Source: Pectobacterium polaris (GTDB lineage Bacteria > Pseudomonadota > Gammaproteobacteria > Enterobacterales > Enterobacteriaceae). From it: 64,000 nucleotides of DNA. Below, in pieces: positions 38,544 through 48,268 of the stretch. The DNA is taken from contig NZ_CP017481.1 in NCBI RefSeq assembly GCF_002307355.1, positions 682,001 to 746,000 on the forward strand, written 5' to 3'. Within the stretch, counting starts at the first letter, position 1; each line of letters opens with the position of its first letter. The notes under the pieces were generated by a model, which was given only the letters and a program-made list of their open reading frames with translations, did no database searches and was not told the origin of the DNA. Position numbers and translations under genes: made by a program.

Positions 38544-39500
38544 ATGAAAATCAAACAAGCTATTGATAAAATCCCTGGGGGATTAATGCTGGTGCCGCTC
38601 TTTTTGGGCGCGTTATGTAATACCTTTACGCCAGGAGCCGGGAAATTCTTAGGTTCTTTCAGTAACGGTCTGATTACTGGCACAATCCCTATTCTGGCAG
38701 TCTGGTTTTTCTGCATGGGCGCGTCCATTGAATTTAAAGCAACAGGAACGATGCTGAGAAAATCAGGCGTTCTGGTGGTTACCAAAATCGCCACCGCCTG
38801 GATTGTGGCGCTGATCGCGGGCACATTCTTACCGGGTGACGGCATCCAAAACGGGATGCTGGCTGGGATCTCCGTGCTGGCGCTGGTCGCGGCAATGGAC
38901 ATGACTAACGGCGGTTTGTACGCTGCCCTGATGAACCAATACGGTTCGAAAGAAGAAGCGGGCGCGTTCGTACTGATGTCTCTGGAATCCGGCCCGTTGA
39001 TGACCATGGTCATTCTGGGTGCCAGCGGTATCGCGACCTTTGAACCTCAGTTATTTGTCGGTGCCGTCCTGCCTTTCCTGATTGGTTTTGCATTGGGCAA
39101 CCTGGACCCGGACTTGAGAAAGCTGTTCGGTAATTCAGTACAAACGCTGATTCCTTTCTTTGCCTTTGCGTTAGGTAACACCATTAATTTATCCGTGATC
39201 CTCCAGACGGGCTTCGCAGGTATCTTCCTCGGCCTGTTGGTGATTGTTGTTACAGGTATCCCGTTGATTCTGGCGGATAAATTTATCGGCGGTGGTAATG
39301 GAACCGCAGGCGTGGCCGCATCCAGCAGCGCGGGTGCCGCCGTCGCCACTCCTCTGTTGATCGCGAATATGGCTCCGGAATTCGCTCCGGTCGCTCAACA
39401 GGCAACAGCGTTAGTCGCCACCAGTGTGATCGTGACATCAGTACTGGTACCCATCCTTACGGCAGTATGGGCAAAACGCTTTTCACCTAAAACCGCATAA
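38544..39500 (+). CDS. kdgT: 2-keto-3-deoxygluconate permease
   Basis: Inner-membrane proton symporter of about 318 residues for 2-keto-3-deoxygluconate, a product of pectin breakdown. The start is the ATG at 38544 with GAGG six bases upstream. About ten hydrophobic helices are present. The sequence begins [31 protein letters not shown] and contains [15 protein letters not shown] and [19 protein letters not shown], typical of KdgT. It lies 12 bases upstream of kduI, so the two form an operon for uptake and processing of unsaturated uronate products. Confidence 0.96.
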   Translation: MKIKQAIDKIPGGLMLVPLFLGALCNTFTPGAGKFLGSFSNGLITGTIPILAVWFFCMGASIEFKATGTMLRKSGVLVVTKIATAWIVALIAGTFLPGDGIQNGMLAGISVLALVAAMDMTNGGLYAALMNQYGSKEEAGAFVLMSLESGPLMTMVILGASGIATFEPQLFVGAVLPFLIGFALGNLDPDLRKLFGNSVQTLIPFFAFALGNTINLSVILQTGFAGIFLGLLVIVVTGIPLILADKFIGGGNGTAGVAASSSAGAAVATPLLIANMAPEFAPVAQQATALVATSVIVTSVLVPILTAVWAKRFSPKTA

Positions 39501-39512
39501 GAAGGTAGCAAA

Positions 39513-40349
39513 ATGGACGTACGACAAAGTGTACACAGTGAACATGCGAAAACGCTTGATACCACTGAGCTGAGAAAGAAATTTCTTATTGAGCAGATAT
39601 TTACGCCAAACCAATACACCATGACCTACAGCCACATCGACCGTATCGTGGTGGGCGGGATCATGCCGGTGGATGGCGAGATAACGTTTGATGACGGCAT
39701 CGGCAAACAATTTGGCGTGAACTATTTTCTTGAGCGTCGCGAGTTGGGGCTGATTAATATCGGCGGCCCGGCAAAAATCGTTATCGACGGCACAAGTTAC
39801 GAAGTTGGTAATGAGGAAGCGCTCTATGTCGGAAAGGGCACGAAAGCCTTAGCGTTCAGCAGCTTGGATAGCACCAAGCCAGCGAAACTGTATTATAACA
39901 GCGCACCTGCACATGCCGTTTTCCCGACACGCATTATTACGCAGGATCAGGCGGTCAAGGCACCACTAGGTGATGTCAAAACCTGTAACAAGCGGACGAT
40001 TTGCAAATATCTGGTGCCGGAAGTGGTGGAAACTTGCCAGCTGAGCATGGGATTAACGCGTCTGGCGGAAGGCAGCAACTGGAATTCAATGCCGACGCAT
40101 ACCCATGAGCGCAGAATGGAAGTGTACTTCTATTTTGACATGGCGGAAGACACCATTGTTTTCCATATGATGGGTGAACCGCATGAAACGCGCCATCTGG
40201 TGATGCATAACGAACAGGCGGTGATCTCCCCAAGCTGGTCGATTCACACCGGCGTCGGCACCAAAAACTACGCCTTTATTTGGGGCATGATCGGCGAAAA
40301 CCTGACGTTTGACGATATGGACCATATCGCGATGTTGGATTTACGCTAA
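39513..40349 (+). CDS. kduI: 5-keto-4-deoxyuronate isomerase
   Basis: Isomerises 5-keto-4-deoxyuronate to 2,5-diketo-3-deoxygluconate in pectin catabolism. It has 278 residues, the usual KduI length. The cupin metal site includes the two His of [16 protein letters not shown] with the nearby Glu. A good AAGAAGG lies ahead of the ATG. KduI is normally linked to kduD; here it is paired with kdgT, so a second copy near kduD elsewhere in the genome is possible. Terminated by a strong hairpin. Confidence 0.96.
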   Translation: MDVRQSVHSEHAKTLDTTELRKKFLIEQIFTPNQYTMTYSHIDRIVVGGIMPVDGEITFDDGIGKQFGVNYFLERRELGLINIGGPAKIVIDGTSYEVGNEEALYVGKGTKALAFSSLDSTKPAKLYYNSAPAHAVFPTRIITQDQAVKAPLGDVKTCNKRTICKYLVPEVVETCQLSMGLTRLAEGSNWNSMPTHTHERRMEVYFYFDMAEDTIVFHMMGEPHETRHLVMHNEQAVISPSWSIHTGVGTKNYAFIWGMIGENLTFDDMDHIAMLDLR

Positions 40350-40384
40350 TCCCCTCAGGCGTTACGCCAAGAGAGTAAAATGCA

Positions 40385-40415
40385 GCAGGGTGAACCACGT
40401 TCACCCTGCTTTTTT
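40385..40415 (+). terminator. Terminator of kdgT-kduI
   Basis: Perfect 11-bp arms GCAGGGTGAAC and GTTCACCCTGC with a CAC loop, followed by six T. It begins 36 bases after the kduI stop. Confidence 0.93.
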
Positions 40416-40523
40416 ATGTCACGACGGTAAGACAGCGAAGGACAGCACCAAGCACAGAAACCACGCGCCCGATGCTAATACAGCCTAGCTCAGCGGCTTA
40501 CTCACCACACTCATTCACCACAC

Positions 40524-41933
40524 TTAGTCGCCGCGTAGCGCCGTGGCGGGAGATTGGCGATAAGACAACATCGCGGGGATGGTGAGTACTACGGCGGCGA
40601 CCAGCAACAGGAGCAAGACGAAGTGGATGTCTTCCCATTCCAGCGTCACCGGCAGGACAAAGCCGCTTTTCTCACTCATGACCACCGCAATCGCACGTGC
40701 GGCAAGGTAGCCCAGACCGACACCCAGCAGTACGCCGACGCTCACCAGCGACATCAGCCCGCTCCAAATCAGCGTGAAAATACCGTAGCGCGGTGCGCCA
40801 AAGGCACGCAGTGCGCCGATCTGTTTCTGCCGCTGCCGCAGGTGGATAACCGCTACCATCGCCACCGCGACGCCGACTAATCCCTGCGTGCCCAGCGAGA
40901 TATAGGTCAACAGCTCACGAATATCGCCCAGCATCGAGTAGAGCTTCACCAGCACTTCGCCGGGGAACACTGCCAGTGTCGTGTTGCTGCGGTACAGCGA
41001 ACGCAGTTGATAAGCACCCGCGATCGTTTTCGGTTTAACGACAATAGCGGGCAAACCAGCCTGATGTGCGTGTCCGTGTGCTTCGGCTTCGCCGTGTTCA
41101 TCAGCGTGTGACGCCGTTACTGGCTGAGCGGCATCCGCATGATGGTCACCGCTTTCCGCGCCTTCCGCTGGATGCGCGTCATTGTGATGCTCATCGGCAT
41201 GCGGCTCACCTTCCGCCTGCGTGGTTTCATCATGCGAATGGCCGTCATGTTCACCTTCGTGCTCATGTTCATCATGGTCGTGATCATCGTGGTGCGCATC
41301 GTCCGCAGCATGCGGTGGATGGATGCCATGTACTCGCCACACCGCGTTCACCGGAACCAGAATCGCTTTATCCCACGCGCTGCCGTCAGCAGGCAAAACA
41401 CCGACAACGGTATAGATGACGTCATCGTGCGCGTGCGCCCCTTCCGTCCCCACCTGACCGTGAATCGGGCTAAATGTACTCCCCACCGTCAGCCCCGTTT
41501 GCGCCCCTACCACGGCTTCAAAGCCGTCGTTGAACACGCGCCCGGCGGTGAGTTGTCGCTTGCCGTTATCCGTGACCAGCGGCGGTGTGGTGCCGATAAT
41601 CGGCATCCCCTGATAGAAATCACCAAACGCAACCGGTGCCGCCCAGGCAACCAGCGGGTTCTTCTCCAGATCGGTCAGCACCTGCGCAGGAATCAGCGTC
41701 AGTGCCGACGGTTGCAGGAAAACGGACGACAGCACCAGTTGGGTTTCGCTCCCCGGCGCGCCGATCACCAGATCGAAACGGTCAGCCGCTTTGGCACTGC
41801 CCATGCGCAGCGCTCTTTCCTGCAAACTCACCGAAATACTTAACGCTGTCGCCACGGCGATCAGCAACACCACGACCAGCACACCCGGCCAGAGCCGACG
41901 CCAGTCGACCCAGATAAGACGCCAAGGAATCAT
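40524..41933 (-). CDS. MacB/FtsX-type ABC permease with His-rich periplasmic insert
   Basis: Inner-membrane permease of 469 residues. One helix lies at about residues 16-37, then a large periplasmic MacB-core domain, then three helices (about 350-375, 395-420, 435-460) with the FtsX domain signature. Inside the periplasmic domain, residues 202-291 are extremely rich in His, Asp and Glu, with about 23 His in 90 residues (for example HHDDHDHDEHEHEGEHDGHSHD). This insert is probably a metal-binding arm, most likely for zinc. The gene overlaps the ATPase gene by four bases. It resembles the permease of Pseudomonas PA4063-4066 and Vibrio Zrg zinc systems. Direction of transport is not shown by sequence. 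Confidence 0.88.
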   Translation of the reverse strand: MIPWRLIWVDWRRLWPGVLVVVLLIAVATALSISVSLQERALRMGSAKAADRFDLVIGAPGSETQLVLSSVFLQPSALTLIPAQVLTDLEKNPLVAWAAPVAFGDFYQGMPIIGTTPPLVTDNGKRQLTAGRVFNDGFEAVVGAQTGLTVGSTFSPIHGQVGTEGAHAHDDVIYTVVGVLPADGSAWDKAILVPVNAVWRVHGIHPPHAADDAHHDDHDHDEHEHEGEHDGHSHDETTQAEGEPHADEHHNDAHPAEGAESGDHHADAAQPVTASHADEHGEAEAHGHAHQAGLPAIVVKPKTIAGAYQLRSLYRSNTTLAVFPGEVLVKLYSMLGDIRELLTYISLGTQGLVGVAVAMVAVIHLRQRQKQIGALRAFGAPRYGIFTLIWSGLMSLVSVGVLLGVGLGYLAARAIAVVMSEKSGFVLPVTLEWEDIHFVLLLLLVAAVVLTIPAMLSYRQSPATALRGD

Positions 41934-42622
41934 GCGCGATCCTCCTGATACAGCGTGTCCGCCACAAGGCGTCCTTTTTCCAGTTGAATACAGCGCGACA
42001 TCTGTGAAGCCAGACGCGCATCGTGCGTAATCGCGATAAGCGTCGCGCGACTATCGCGCGCCAGCGTCACCAGCAGGTCGGCGATCTGCTCGCCGCTCTG
42101 CGCATCCAAACTGGCCGTTGGCTCATCGGCGATGATGATGTCAGGCTTGCTGAGCAACGCTCTTGCGACCGCCACCCGCTGCTTCTCGCCGCGTGATAGC
42201 ACTTCAATCGGACGTTTCGCGGTATTCAGCCCTACCTGTGCCAGCAAATCCGCCGCCCGCTCTCTGAGCGACGCGGGGATCCGCCAGTGGTGAAACTGCG
42301 CAGGCAGTAAGACGTTCTCTATCGCACTCAGGCCGGGGAACAGGTGGAAATCCTGCATCACCAACCCGATATGCTGCGCCCGCCAGCGGTCACGTTCCGC
42401 TTCGTTCATCTGCCAGATGTCCTGCTTTTCCCACTGCACACAGCCCGTTCCGCTGTGATCCATGCCGGTGATGGCATTCACCAGCGTGGTCTTACCGGAG
42501 CCGGAAGGCCCCATCACCGCGACCCGTTCGCCAGAACAAATAGACAGCGCAGGAATAGCCAGCACGGCCTCGGACGTATCGGGGAAAGTCACACTCAGGT
42601 GTTGAATCAATAACTCAGCCAT
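41930..42622 (-). CDS. ABC transporter ATP-binding protein (LolD/MacB type)
   Basis: ATPase subunit of 230 residues for the neighbouring permease. Walker A GPSGSGKTT is at residues 38-46, the Q loop is in VMQDFHLFPG, the signature reads LSRGEKQRVAVARALL, Walker B is IIIADEP and the H loop is AITHD. It is a typical LolD/MacB-class ATPase, usually paired with FtsX-fold permeases that drive mechanical work in the periplasm rather than membrane transport. Eight bases separate it from the upstream DUF3299 gene, and it overlaps the permease by four bases. Confidence 0.94.
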   Translation of the reverse strand: MAELLIQHLSVTFPDTSEAVLAIPALSICSGERVAVMGPSGSGKTTLVNAITGMDHSGTGCVQWEKQDIWQMNEAERDRWRAQHIGLVMQDFHLFPGLSAIENVLLPAQFHHWRIPASLRERAADLLAQVGLNTAKRPIEVLSRGEKQRVAVARALLSKPDIIIADEPTASLDAQSGEQIADLLVTLARDSRATLIAITHDARLASQMSRCIQLEKGRLVADTLYQEDRA

Positions 42623-42630
42623 CAGCGCTC

Positions 42631-43110
42631 CTAAAGGGTATCGAACGTGGCTTCACGCAGTCGCAGCAGGCTGACAAAACCCGTTTCAGGGTCGGTCCAC
42701 GATCCGTGTTCCAGCACGCCTTCCACCTCAATCATGGTGTTGTTCTGTACGAAGGTCTGACGTTTGGCGAGGTAAACGACGAGGATATCTTCAGGCCAGT
42801 CCGCATCAGACGAACAGAAAGGGCACAGCGCCATTGGCATTTTGGTTAAGACAAAGAATTGTGACTCCGCCTTGAGTGGCGGTGCCATGAAGCCGCGCAT
42901 CTTGACCCGTTTACCGGAGAGCGTTTTGACTTCATTGGAGAATTCCAGACCCAGCACGCCGTAAGAGGCGTACAGCTTGTCGAAGGAGAGTTCAGACTGC
43001 GCGGCTTTCACCGGGGCGATACTTCCGAGGAGGAAGATCACCAGCACCGCGCGCAGCCAAGAGAATAAAAGCGGGGTCGCCCCCGCTTTGCTGCATTTCG
43101 CATTATTCAT
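42631..43110 (-). CDS. DUF3299-family periplasmic protein
   Basis: A 159-residue exported protein with an N-terminal hydrophobic signal (about residues 12-36, ending VKAAQ). The domain contains GKRVKMRGFMAPPLKAESQFFVLTKMPMALCPFCSSDADWPEDILVVYL, typical of DUF3299. The CPFC pair could bind a metal or be redox active. In zinc-regulated loci of Pseudomonas and Vibrio, DUF3299 genes sit beside MacB-like permease and ATPase genes, as here. It begins 12 bases after the alkaline phosphatase stop. Biochemical role is unknown. Confidence 0.85.
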   Translation of the reverse strand: MNNAKCSKAGATPLLFSWLRAVLVIFLLGSIAPVKAAQSELSFDKLYASYGVLGLEFSNEVKTLSGKRVKMRGFMAPPLKAESQFFVLTKMPMALCPFCSSDADWPEDILVVYLAKRQTFVQNNTMIEVEGVLEHGSWTDPETGFVSLLRLREATFDTL

Positions 43111-43122
43111 AGCGTCGTAGGA

Positions 43123-44868
43123 TTACTTTTTGTCCTGCGGTTTCACCGCCAGTGCATCAACAATCACCCGGAACAGATCGGTGTTTTCCATGTAACCACG
43201 GATACGCTCTGCACCTGGGCCGCTCGCCTGAATCACCATGTCGTCAACGGCATGAACACCCGTATCGGAAGAGCGTGGCAGGATCCCTTCACGGAATACC
43301 GCACCCGGCACTTTCTCGTAGGCTTTGTTGGCAACGTATTCATCTTTTTCGTTCTTGATAGCAGGAACGAACTGGCCATCCAGCTTCGGACGGAACGTTT
43401 CGTAATAGTCTGGGTAGTTGTTGAAGAACACGGCCAAACGTTTGGAGACGTTCAGGTCATCCGGGTAGCCGTCTTTGTTGGCATCCTTATAGTTCGGATA
43501 GCCCGCATCTTCATACACGCCGACTTTCTCACGCATCTCGGTACCCGGTTTGCTGTCATCAATGGTACCGATGATAGACAGGCCATGTGTATGGTCGCCC
43601 GTCACGATGATCATCGTGTCTGGGTTTTTCTCGGCAAATTTCTTGGCGATAGCGACAGACTGATCCAGCATGATGGTGTTAGTGAAGGCGCGTTCCCAAT
43701 CCAGCGGGTGAGACGCTTTGTCGATCAGCGCGGATTCCACCATCAGGAAGAAGCCGTCCTGGTTTTTGGACAGCACATCCAGCGCCGCCTGCGTCATGTC
43801 GGTCAGGTCAGGCTGGTTCGGGAATTTCTTGGCAACGTCATTTTTCAGGAAGCGACGATCCATCACGCCATCCATGTTACCAGTGTGGAACAGCCCCAGC
43901 AGTTTGGTAGCCTGCGCAGCATTTTTCTTCAGTGAATCTGCATCGGTGACCAGTGAATAGCCCGCCTGCTGGAATTTCTCAACGTAGTTGGTTTCGTCTT
44001 TACGCTTAGAACCCGGCGTGCTTTTCGGCAGGAAGTAGGCAGAACCGCCGCCCAGCATGACCGTAGGCTGCACGTTGTAGAACATCTCAACGATTTCAGC
44101 TTTATCCGCACGACGACGCGTGTGAGAGACGACTGCCGCTGGCGTCGCGTCCTGAAGTTCAGCATCGCTGACGACGCCGACAGACATCTTGGTAGAACGG
44201 GTTAACAGCTCACCCAGCGTTTCCTGCTTCGGGTGATCCAGTGAACTTTTGCTACGGCTGACGTACACACCCAGCGCGTTCACACCGGATTTGTGACCGG
44301 TCATGTAGGCGCTCATGGTGTTGGCGCTGTCGGCTGCGATAGAGTCGGTACTGGACGTACCGGCAAACGCCATGTATTGCAGGTCATCAATCGCCAGACG
44401 ACCGTCGGCTTTCCCTTCCGTCACCCCTTTAGACAGGATGCGCGCGCCAGTACGGTGCGCAACGGACAGGCCATCGCCGATGAACAGAATCACGTTTTTG
44501 GCTTTACGCGTGCCAGCCGCTGAATAAACTTCCCAGTTCACCAGCGTCTTCTTGCCTTTGGCTTCCGCTTCTACCACATACTTGCCGGCTTCCGGCAAGT
44601 TCACGTCTCGCAGCCAGATCGTGGACGCGTTACCGCCGTCTTCACGCTCAACAAACGAGGCGGTTTTGCCCAGCACCTGCTGGTAATCCTTGCCATTGAT
44701 CAGAATGCGAATATCTTCCGGCTTAAGTACTTCATCAAACTCGACTTTAAAATCGAATTTTCCGCCTGCCAGCATGGTGGCGCGGTCAATGGGATAAATG
44801 GCCTGAGCCTGCACCATTCCCGGCAGAGCAGCAGAAATCAGTAAAGGCAGTAACCAGCGAGCTTTCAT
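43123..44868 (-). CDS. Alkaline phosphatase
   Basis: Periplasmic phosphomonoesterase of 581 residues with a signal peptide at about 1-22 (ends VQAQ). The nucleophile Ser lies in TDSIAADSANTMSAY. Metal ligands are visible: IGDGLS for the first Asp, MVESALIDKASHPLDW with the Glu, Asp and His, TGDHTHG with Asp-His, and GVHAVDDM with the last His. It is longer than E. coli PhoA (about 471) because of inserts. Such enzymes use two Zn and one Mg. It leads an operon with DUF3299 and ABC genes at spacings of 12, 8 and -4 bases. A 94-base gap separates it from acrD. Confidence 0.93.
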   Translation of the reverse strand: MKARWLLPLLISAALPGMVQAQAIYPIDRATMLAGGKFDFKVEFDEVLKPEDIRILINGKDYQQVLGKTASFVEREDGGNASTIWLRDVNLPEAGKYVVEAEAKGKKTLVNWEVYSAAGTRKAKNVILFIGDGLSVAHRTGARILSKGVTEGKADGRLAIDDLQYMAFAGTSSTDSIAADSANTMSAYMTGHKSGVNALGVYVSRSKSSLDHPKQETLGELLTRSTKMSVGVVSDAELQDATPAAVVSHTRRRADKAEIVEMFYNVQPTVMLGGGSAYFLPKSTPGSKRKDETNYVEKFQQAGYSLVTDADSLKKNAAQATKLLGLFHTGNMDGVMDRRFLKNDVAKKFPNQPDLTDMTQAALDVLSKNQDGFFLMVESALIDKASHPLDWERAFTNTIMLDQSVAIAKKFAEKNPDTMIIVTGDHTHGLSIIGTIDDSKPGTEMREKVGVYEDAGYPNYKDANKDGYPDDLNVSKRLAVFFNNYPDYYETFRPKLDGQFVPAIKNEKDEYVANKAYEKVPGAVFREGILPRSSDTGVHAVDDMVIQASGPGAERIRGYMENTDLFRVIVDALAVKPQDKK

Positions 44869-44869
44869 T

Positions 44870-44906
44870 GTTATGTCCTTGGTTGCGTCATTGAGCTGGA
44901 CATAAC
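44870..44906 (-). promoter_or_regulatory. Inverted repeat upstream of the alkaline phosphatase gene
   Basis: Perfect 9-bp arms GTTATGTCC (44870-44878) and GGACATAAC (44898-44906) with a 19-base loop lie just before the ATG and would form a hairpin over the translation start. It contains half-sites GTTATG but does not match a Zur box. Role unknown. Confidence 0.5.
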
Positions 44907-44962
44907 GTAGTTACCTTTTTTTACAGTTTGATGAATTTCCCCATAAATTATTGCATCTGTAT

Positions 44963-47900
44963 CTAATCCTGTTGCGGTGCCTTCTCCTTCAGCGGGAAAC
45001 GGCGGCGCACGACGACAAAGAACAGCGGTACGAAGAAGATGGCGAGGAAGGTGGCGGCCAACATGCCGCCGATCACGCCTGTTCCCACCGCATGCTGACT
45101 GGCTGAGCCCGCACCGCTGCTGGTCGCCATCGGTAAGACGCCGAAAATAAACGCCAGCGACGTCATCAAGATCGGCCGTAGTCGCTGACGGGAAGCTTCC
45201 AGCGTGGCCTCAACCAAGTCCTTCCCTTTCTGGTTCATTTCGTTGGCGAATTCCACTATCAGAATGGCGTTCTTCGCCGATAGCCCGACCACCGTCAGTA
45301 GCCCAACCTGAAAATAGACATCGTTTTCCAGACCGCGCGCCCAGGTTGCCACCAGCGCCCCCAGCACGCCCATCGGCACCACCAGCATGACGGAGAACGG
45401 CACCGTCCAACTTTCATACAGCGCGGCCAGACACAGGAACACCACCAGCAGCGAAATGGCATACAGCGCGGGTGCCTGCGCCCCGCTCAATCGCTCCTGC
45501 AACGACATGCCCGTCCACTGCACCCCAAAGCCTTCCGGCAGTTGCGCCACCAGCGATTCCATAATATTCATCGCCGTACCCGTACTGACGCCTGGCGTCG
45601 CTTCACCGACAATCTCCAGCGAGGAATAACCGTTGTAACGCTCAAGGCGCGGCGATCCGGTTTCCCAGACGGTTTGCGCAAACGCGCTGAACGGCACCAT
45701 GCCGCCGCGGTTGTTGCGCACATACCATTTGCTGACATCGTCCGGCAGCATGCGGAACTTCGCCGCCGCCTGAACGTAGACTTTCTTCACCCTGCCACGG
45801 TCAAGGAAGTCATTCACATAGGTCGAGCCCCAGCCCGTTTTCAGCGTGCTGTTAATATCGTCCACCGATACGCCCAGCGCCTGCGCTTTGCGCTGATCGA
45901 TATGAATCCGCAGCTGCGAGCTGTCATCCAGACCGTTGTGGCGCACGCGCGTCAGTTCGGGATTGCTGTCGGCCATGTTTAACAGCCGATCCCGCGCCGC
46001 CATCAGCGCATCGTGACCCAGTCCACCGCGATCCTGTAGCTGCATACCGAAACCCGCAGCACTCCCCAGCCCGTTAATCGATGGCGGGCTGCTGGCGAAC
46101 ACGCGCGCTTCCTGAATCTTGCGAAACGCTTTGGTCGCGCGTTCAATAACGGCAAATGAACTGCTCTCCGGCGTAGTGCGTTCATCCCAGTCTTTTAGGC
46201 GCACGAACAGCCGCGCTACGTTCTGCCCGTTTCCGCCCGGCCCCGAGCCAATGGTGGAAAACACGGACGTCACGGTGTCTTTTTCCTGCGTGAGATAGTA
46301 CTGCTCAATCTTATTGACCACCTGCAAGGTCTGCTGCTGCGTCGAGCCTGGCGGGAGCTGCACTTGTGTCGTGAATACACCGCGATCTTCCTGCGGCAGA
46401 AACGAGGTCGGCAGCCGGAAAAACAGGAAGGCCATAATCCCGATGATGCCCATATACAGCAGCAGCCAGCGCCCGCTGCTGATTAGTATCTTGCCGACGC
46501 CGCGCTCATACTTCAGCGACGTGCGGGTAAAATTCCGGTTAAACCAGCCGAAGAACCCTTTGCGGCCGTGATGTTGACCCTTGGCGAGCGGCTTGAGCAG
46601 CGTCGCACACAGCGCGGGCGTCAGCGTCATCGCCACCAGCACCGACAAGATCATTGAGGTCACAATCGTGATGGAGAACTGACGGTAGATCGCGCCCGTG
46701 GTGCCACCAAAGAAGGCCATTGGTACAAACACGGCGGACAGCACCAGCGCGATCCCGACCAGCGCCCCTTGCACCTGACCCATCGATTTCCGTGTCGCCT
46801 CGCGTGGCGAGAGCCCTTCCTCGCTCATCACCCGTTCTACGTTTTCCACCACCACAATGGCATCGTCGACCAGCAGGCCAATCGCCAGCACCATCGCGAA
46901 CATCGTCAACGTATTCAGGCTAAAACCGAAGGCATACAGCACGGCAAACGTACCGAGTAACACCACCGGCACCGCAATCGTGGGAATCAGCGTGGCGCGG
47001 AAATTTTGCAAGAACAGGTACATAACTAAAAAGACCAGCAGCACCGCTTCAAACAGAGTTTTCACCACATCGGTGATCGAGGCTTTAACAAAGGGGGAAG
47101 TTTCGAAGGCGATTTTGGCTTCTAGCCCGTGCGGGAAGTATTGCGACAGCTCTTCGATACGTTCTCTGACGCGCTTATCCGTTTCCAGCTCATTCGCACC
47201 GGACGCCAGCGTCACCCCCAGACCGGAGGCGGACTGGCCGTTGAAACGACTGAGAAAATCGTAGCGTTCGGCACCAAGCTCGACTTCTGCGACATTGCCG
47301 AGCGTCACGGCAGAGCCGTCTTGATTGACGCGCAGCGTGATATCGCGAAACTGCTGCGGCGTCTCTAACAACGATTGTGCGTTGATCGTCGCGTTCAGCG
47401 CCTGATTATCCACCGACGGTACACCGCCGACCTGTCCTACCGAGACCTGACTGTTCTGCGATTCGATGGCCCGTACCACGTCGCTGGTGGTCAGCGCATA
47501 ATCCATCAGTTTGGCCGGATCCAGCCAAATGCGCATCGCATACTGCGACCCATAGGCAGAAACCTCGCCCACGCCACTGATGCGGCTGATCGGTTCCTGA
47601 ATATTCGTCGCGACATAATCAGCGATATCCTGCTTGTCCATGCTGCCATCGGTAGAGACAAACGCGACCATCAGGATATTGGTATCGCCCGTTTTACTCA
47701 CGGTGACGCCCTGCTGCTGGACATCCTGTGGCAGCTTGCGGATAGCGGATTGCAGCTGGTTTTGCACCTGCTGACGGGCTTCATCGGGGTCAGTGCCTGC
47801 CTCGAAGGTCAGCATGACTCTGGCTTGCCCGGTATTGCTGCTGTCCGAGGACATGTACATCAGGTTATCCAGCCCGGTCATGCTCTGCTCGATAACCTGT

Positions 47901-48085
47901 GTAACGGTATTTTCCAGCGTCTGCGCCGACGCGCCGGGGTAGCTCGCGGTGATTCGCACGCTGGGCGGTGCCAGATCGGGATACTGTTCCAGCGGCAATG
48001 ACTTGATAGCCAACATACCGCACAGGCTGAGAAGGATAGCCAGCACCCACGCAAAAATGGGACGGTCGACAAAAAAGTTCGCCAT
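44963..48085 (-). CDS. acrD: RND aminoglycoside/multidrug efflux pump AcrD
   Basis: Inner-membrane RND pump of 1040 residues. It is close to E. coli AcrD along its whole length, from [19 protein letters not shown] to [14 protein letters not shown]. Twelve membrane helices and two large periplasmic loops are present. The proton-relay Asp pair lies in [19 protein letters not shown]. AcrD exports aminoglycosides, bile salts and other amphiphiles. No membrane-fusion partner gene is adjacent; AcrD uses AcrA and TolC made elsewhere. The gene is upstream of, and codirectional with, the alkaline phosphatase operon. Confidence 0.95.
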   Translation of the reverse strand: MANFFVDRPIFAWVLAILLSLCGMLAIKSLPLEQYPDLAPPSVRITASYPGASAQTLENTVTQVIEQSMTGLDNLMYMSSDSSNTGQARVMLTFEAGTDPDEARQQVQNQLQSAIRKLPQDVQQQGVTVSKTGDTNILMVAFVSTDGSMDKQDIADYVATNIQEPISRISGVGEVSAYGSQYAMRIWLDPAKLMDYALTTSDVVRAIESQNSQVSVGQVGGVPSVDNQALNATINAQSLLETPQQFRDITLRVNQDGSAVTLGNVAEVELGAERYDFLSRFNGQSASGLGVTLASGANELETDKRVRERIEELSQYFPHGLEAKIAFETSPFVKASITDVVKTLFEAVLLVFLVMYLFLQNFRATLIPTIAVPVVLLGTFAVLYAFGFSLNTLTMFAMVLAIGLLVDDAIVVVENVERVMSEEGLSPREATRKSMGQVQGALVGIALVLSAVFVPMAFFGGTTGAIYRQFSITIVTSMILSVLVAMTLTPALCATLLKPLAKGQHHGRKGFFGWFNRNFTRTSLKYERGVGKILISSGRWLLLYMGIIGIMAFLFFRLPTSFLPQEDRGVFTTQVQLPPGSTQQQTLQVVNKIEQYYLTQEKDTVTSVFSTIGSGPGGNGQNVARLFVRLKDWDERTTPESSSFAVIERATKAFRKIQEARVFASSPPSINGLGSAAGFGMQLQDRGGLGHDALMAARDRLLNMADSNPELTRVRHNGLDDSSQLRIHIDQRKAQALGVSVDDINSTLKTGWGSTYVNDFLDRGRVKKVYVQAAAKFRMLPDDVSKWYVRNNRGGMVPFSAFAQTVWETGSPRLERYNGYSSLEIVGEATPGVSTGTAMNIMESLVAQLPEGFGVQWTGMSLQERLSGAQAPALYAISLLVVFLCLAALYESWTVPFSVMLVVPMGVLGALVATWARGLENDVYFQVGLLTVVGLSAKNAILIVEFANEMNQKGKDLVEATLEASRQRLRPILMTSLAFIFGVLPMATSSGAGSASQHAVGTGVIGGMLAATFLAIFFVPLFFVVVRRRFPLKEKAPQQD

Positions 48086-48268
48086 CTCTCCAACACTCCT
48101 CAGCCATATTTTGACGTGGCTGCTTCACGAGCAGCCTACTTATATTCGATCGAAATCGGATTCATTTAACCCAGAGAAAAACCCTGCGCACAGAGTGCCG
48201 AATTACCTTAACTGTCGACGTCGGCTAAATCGTGGAGAAATTGAGGAGAAAATGTAAATTATCGTCGG

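Noticed and set aside
41139..41843. 234-codon plus-strand frame with a hydrophobic Met/Val-rich stretch
   Set aside because: It is the complement of the His/Asp-rich codons of the permease (CAT and GAT read back as ATG and ATC), so the apparent membrane protein is an artefact.
43252..43935. 227-codon frame antisense to the alkaline phosphatase gene
   Set aside because: No ribosome-binding site or recognisable domain; overlaps a clearly real gene completely.
44869..44962. Zur box upstream of the phosphatase operon
   Set aside because: The inverted repeat has GTTATG half-sites but the wrong spacing and no GTTATA-NN-TATAAC-type core.
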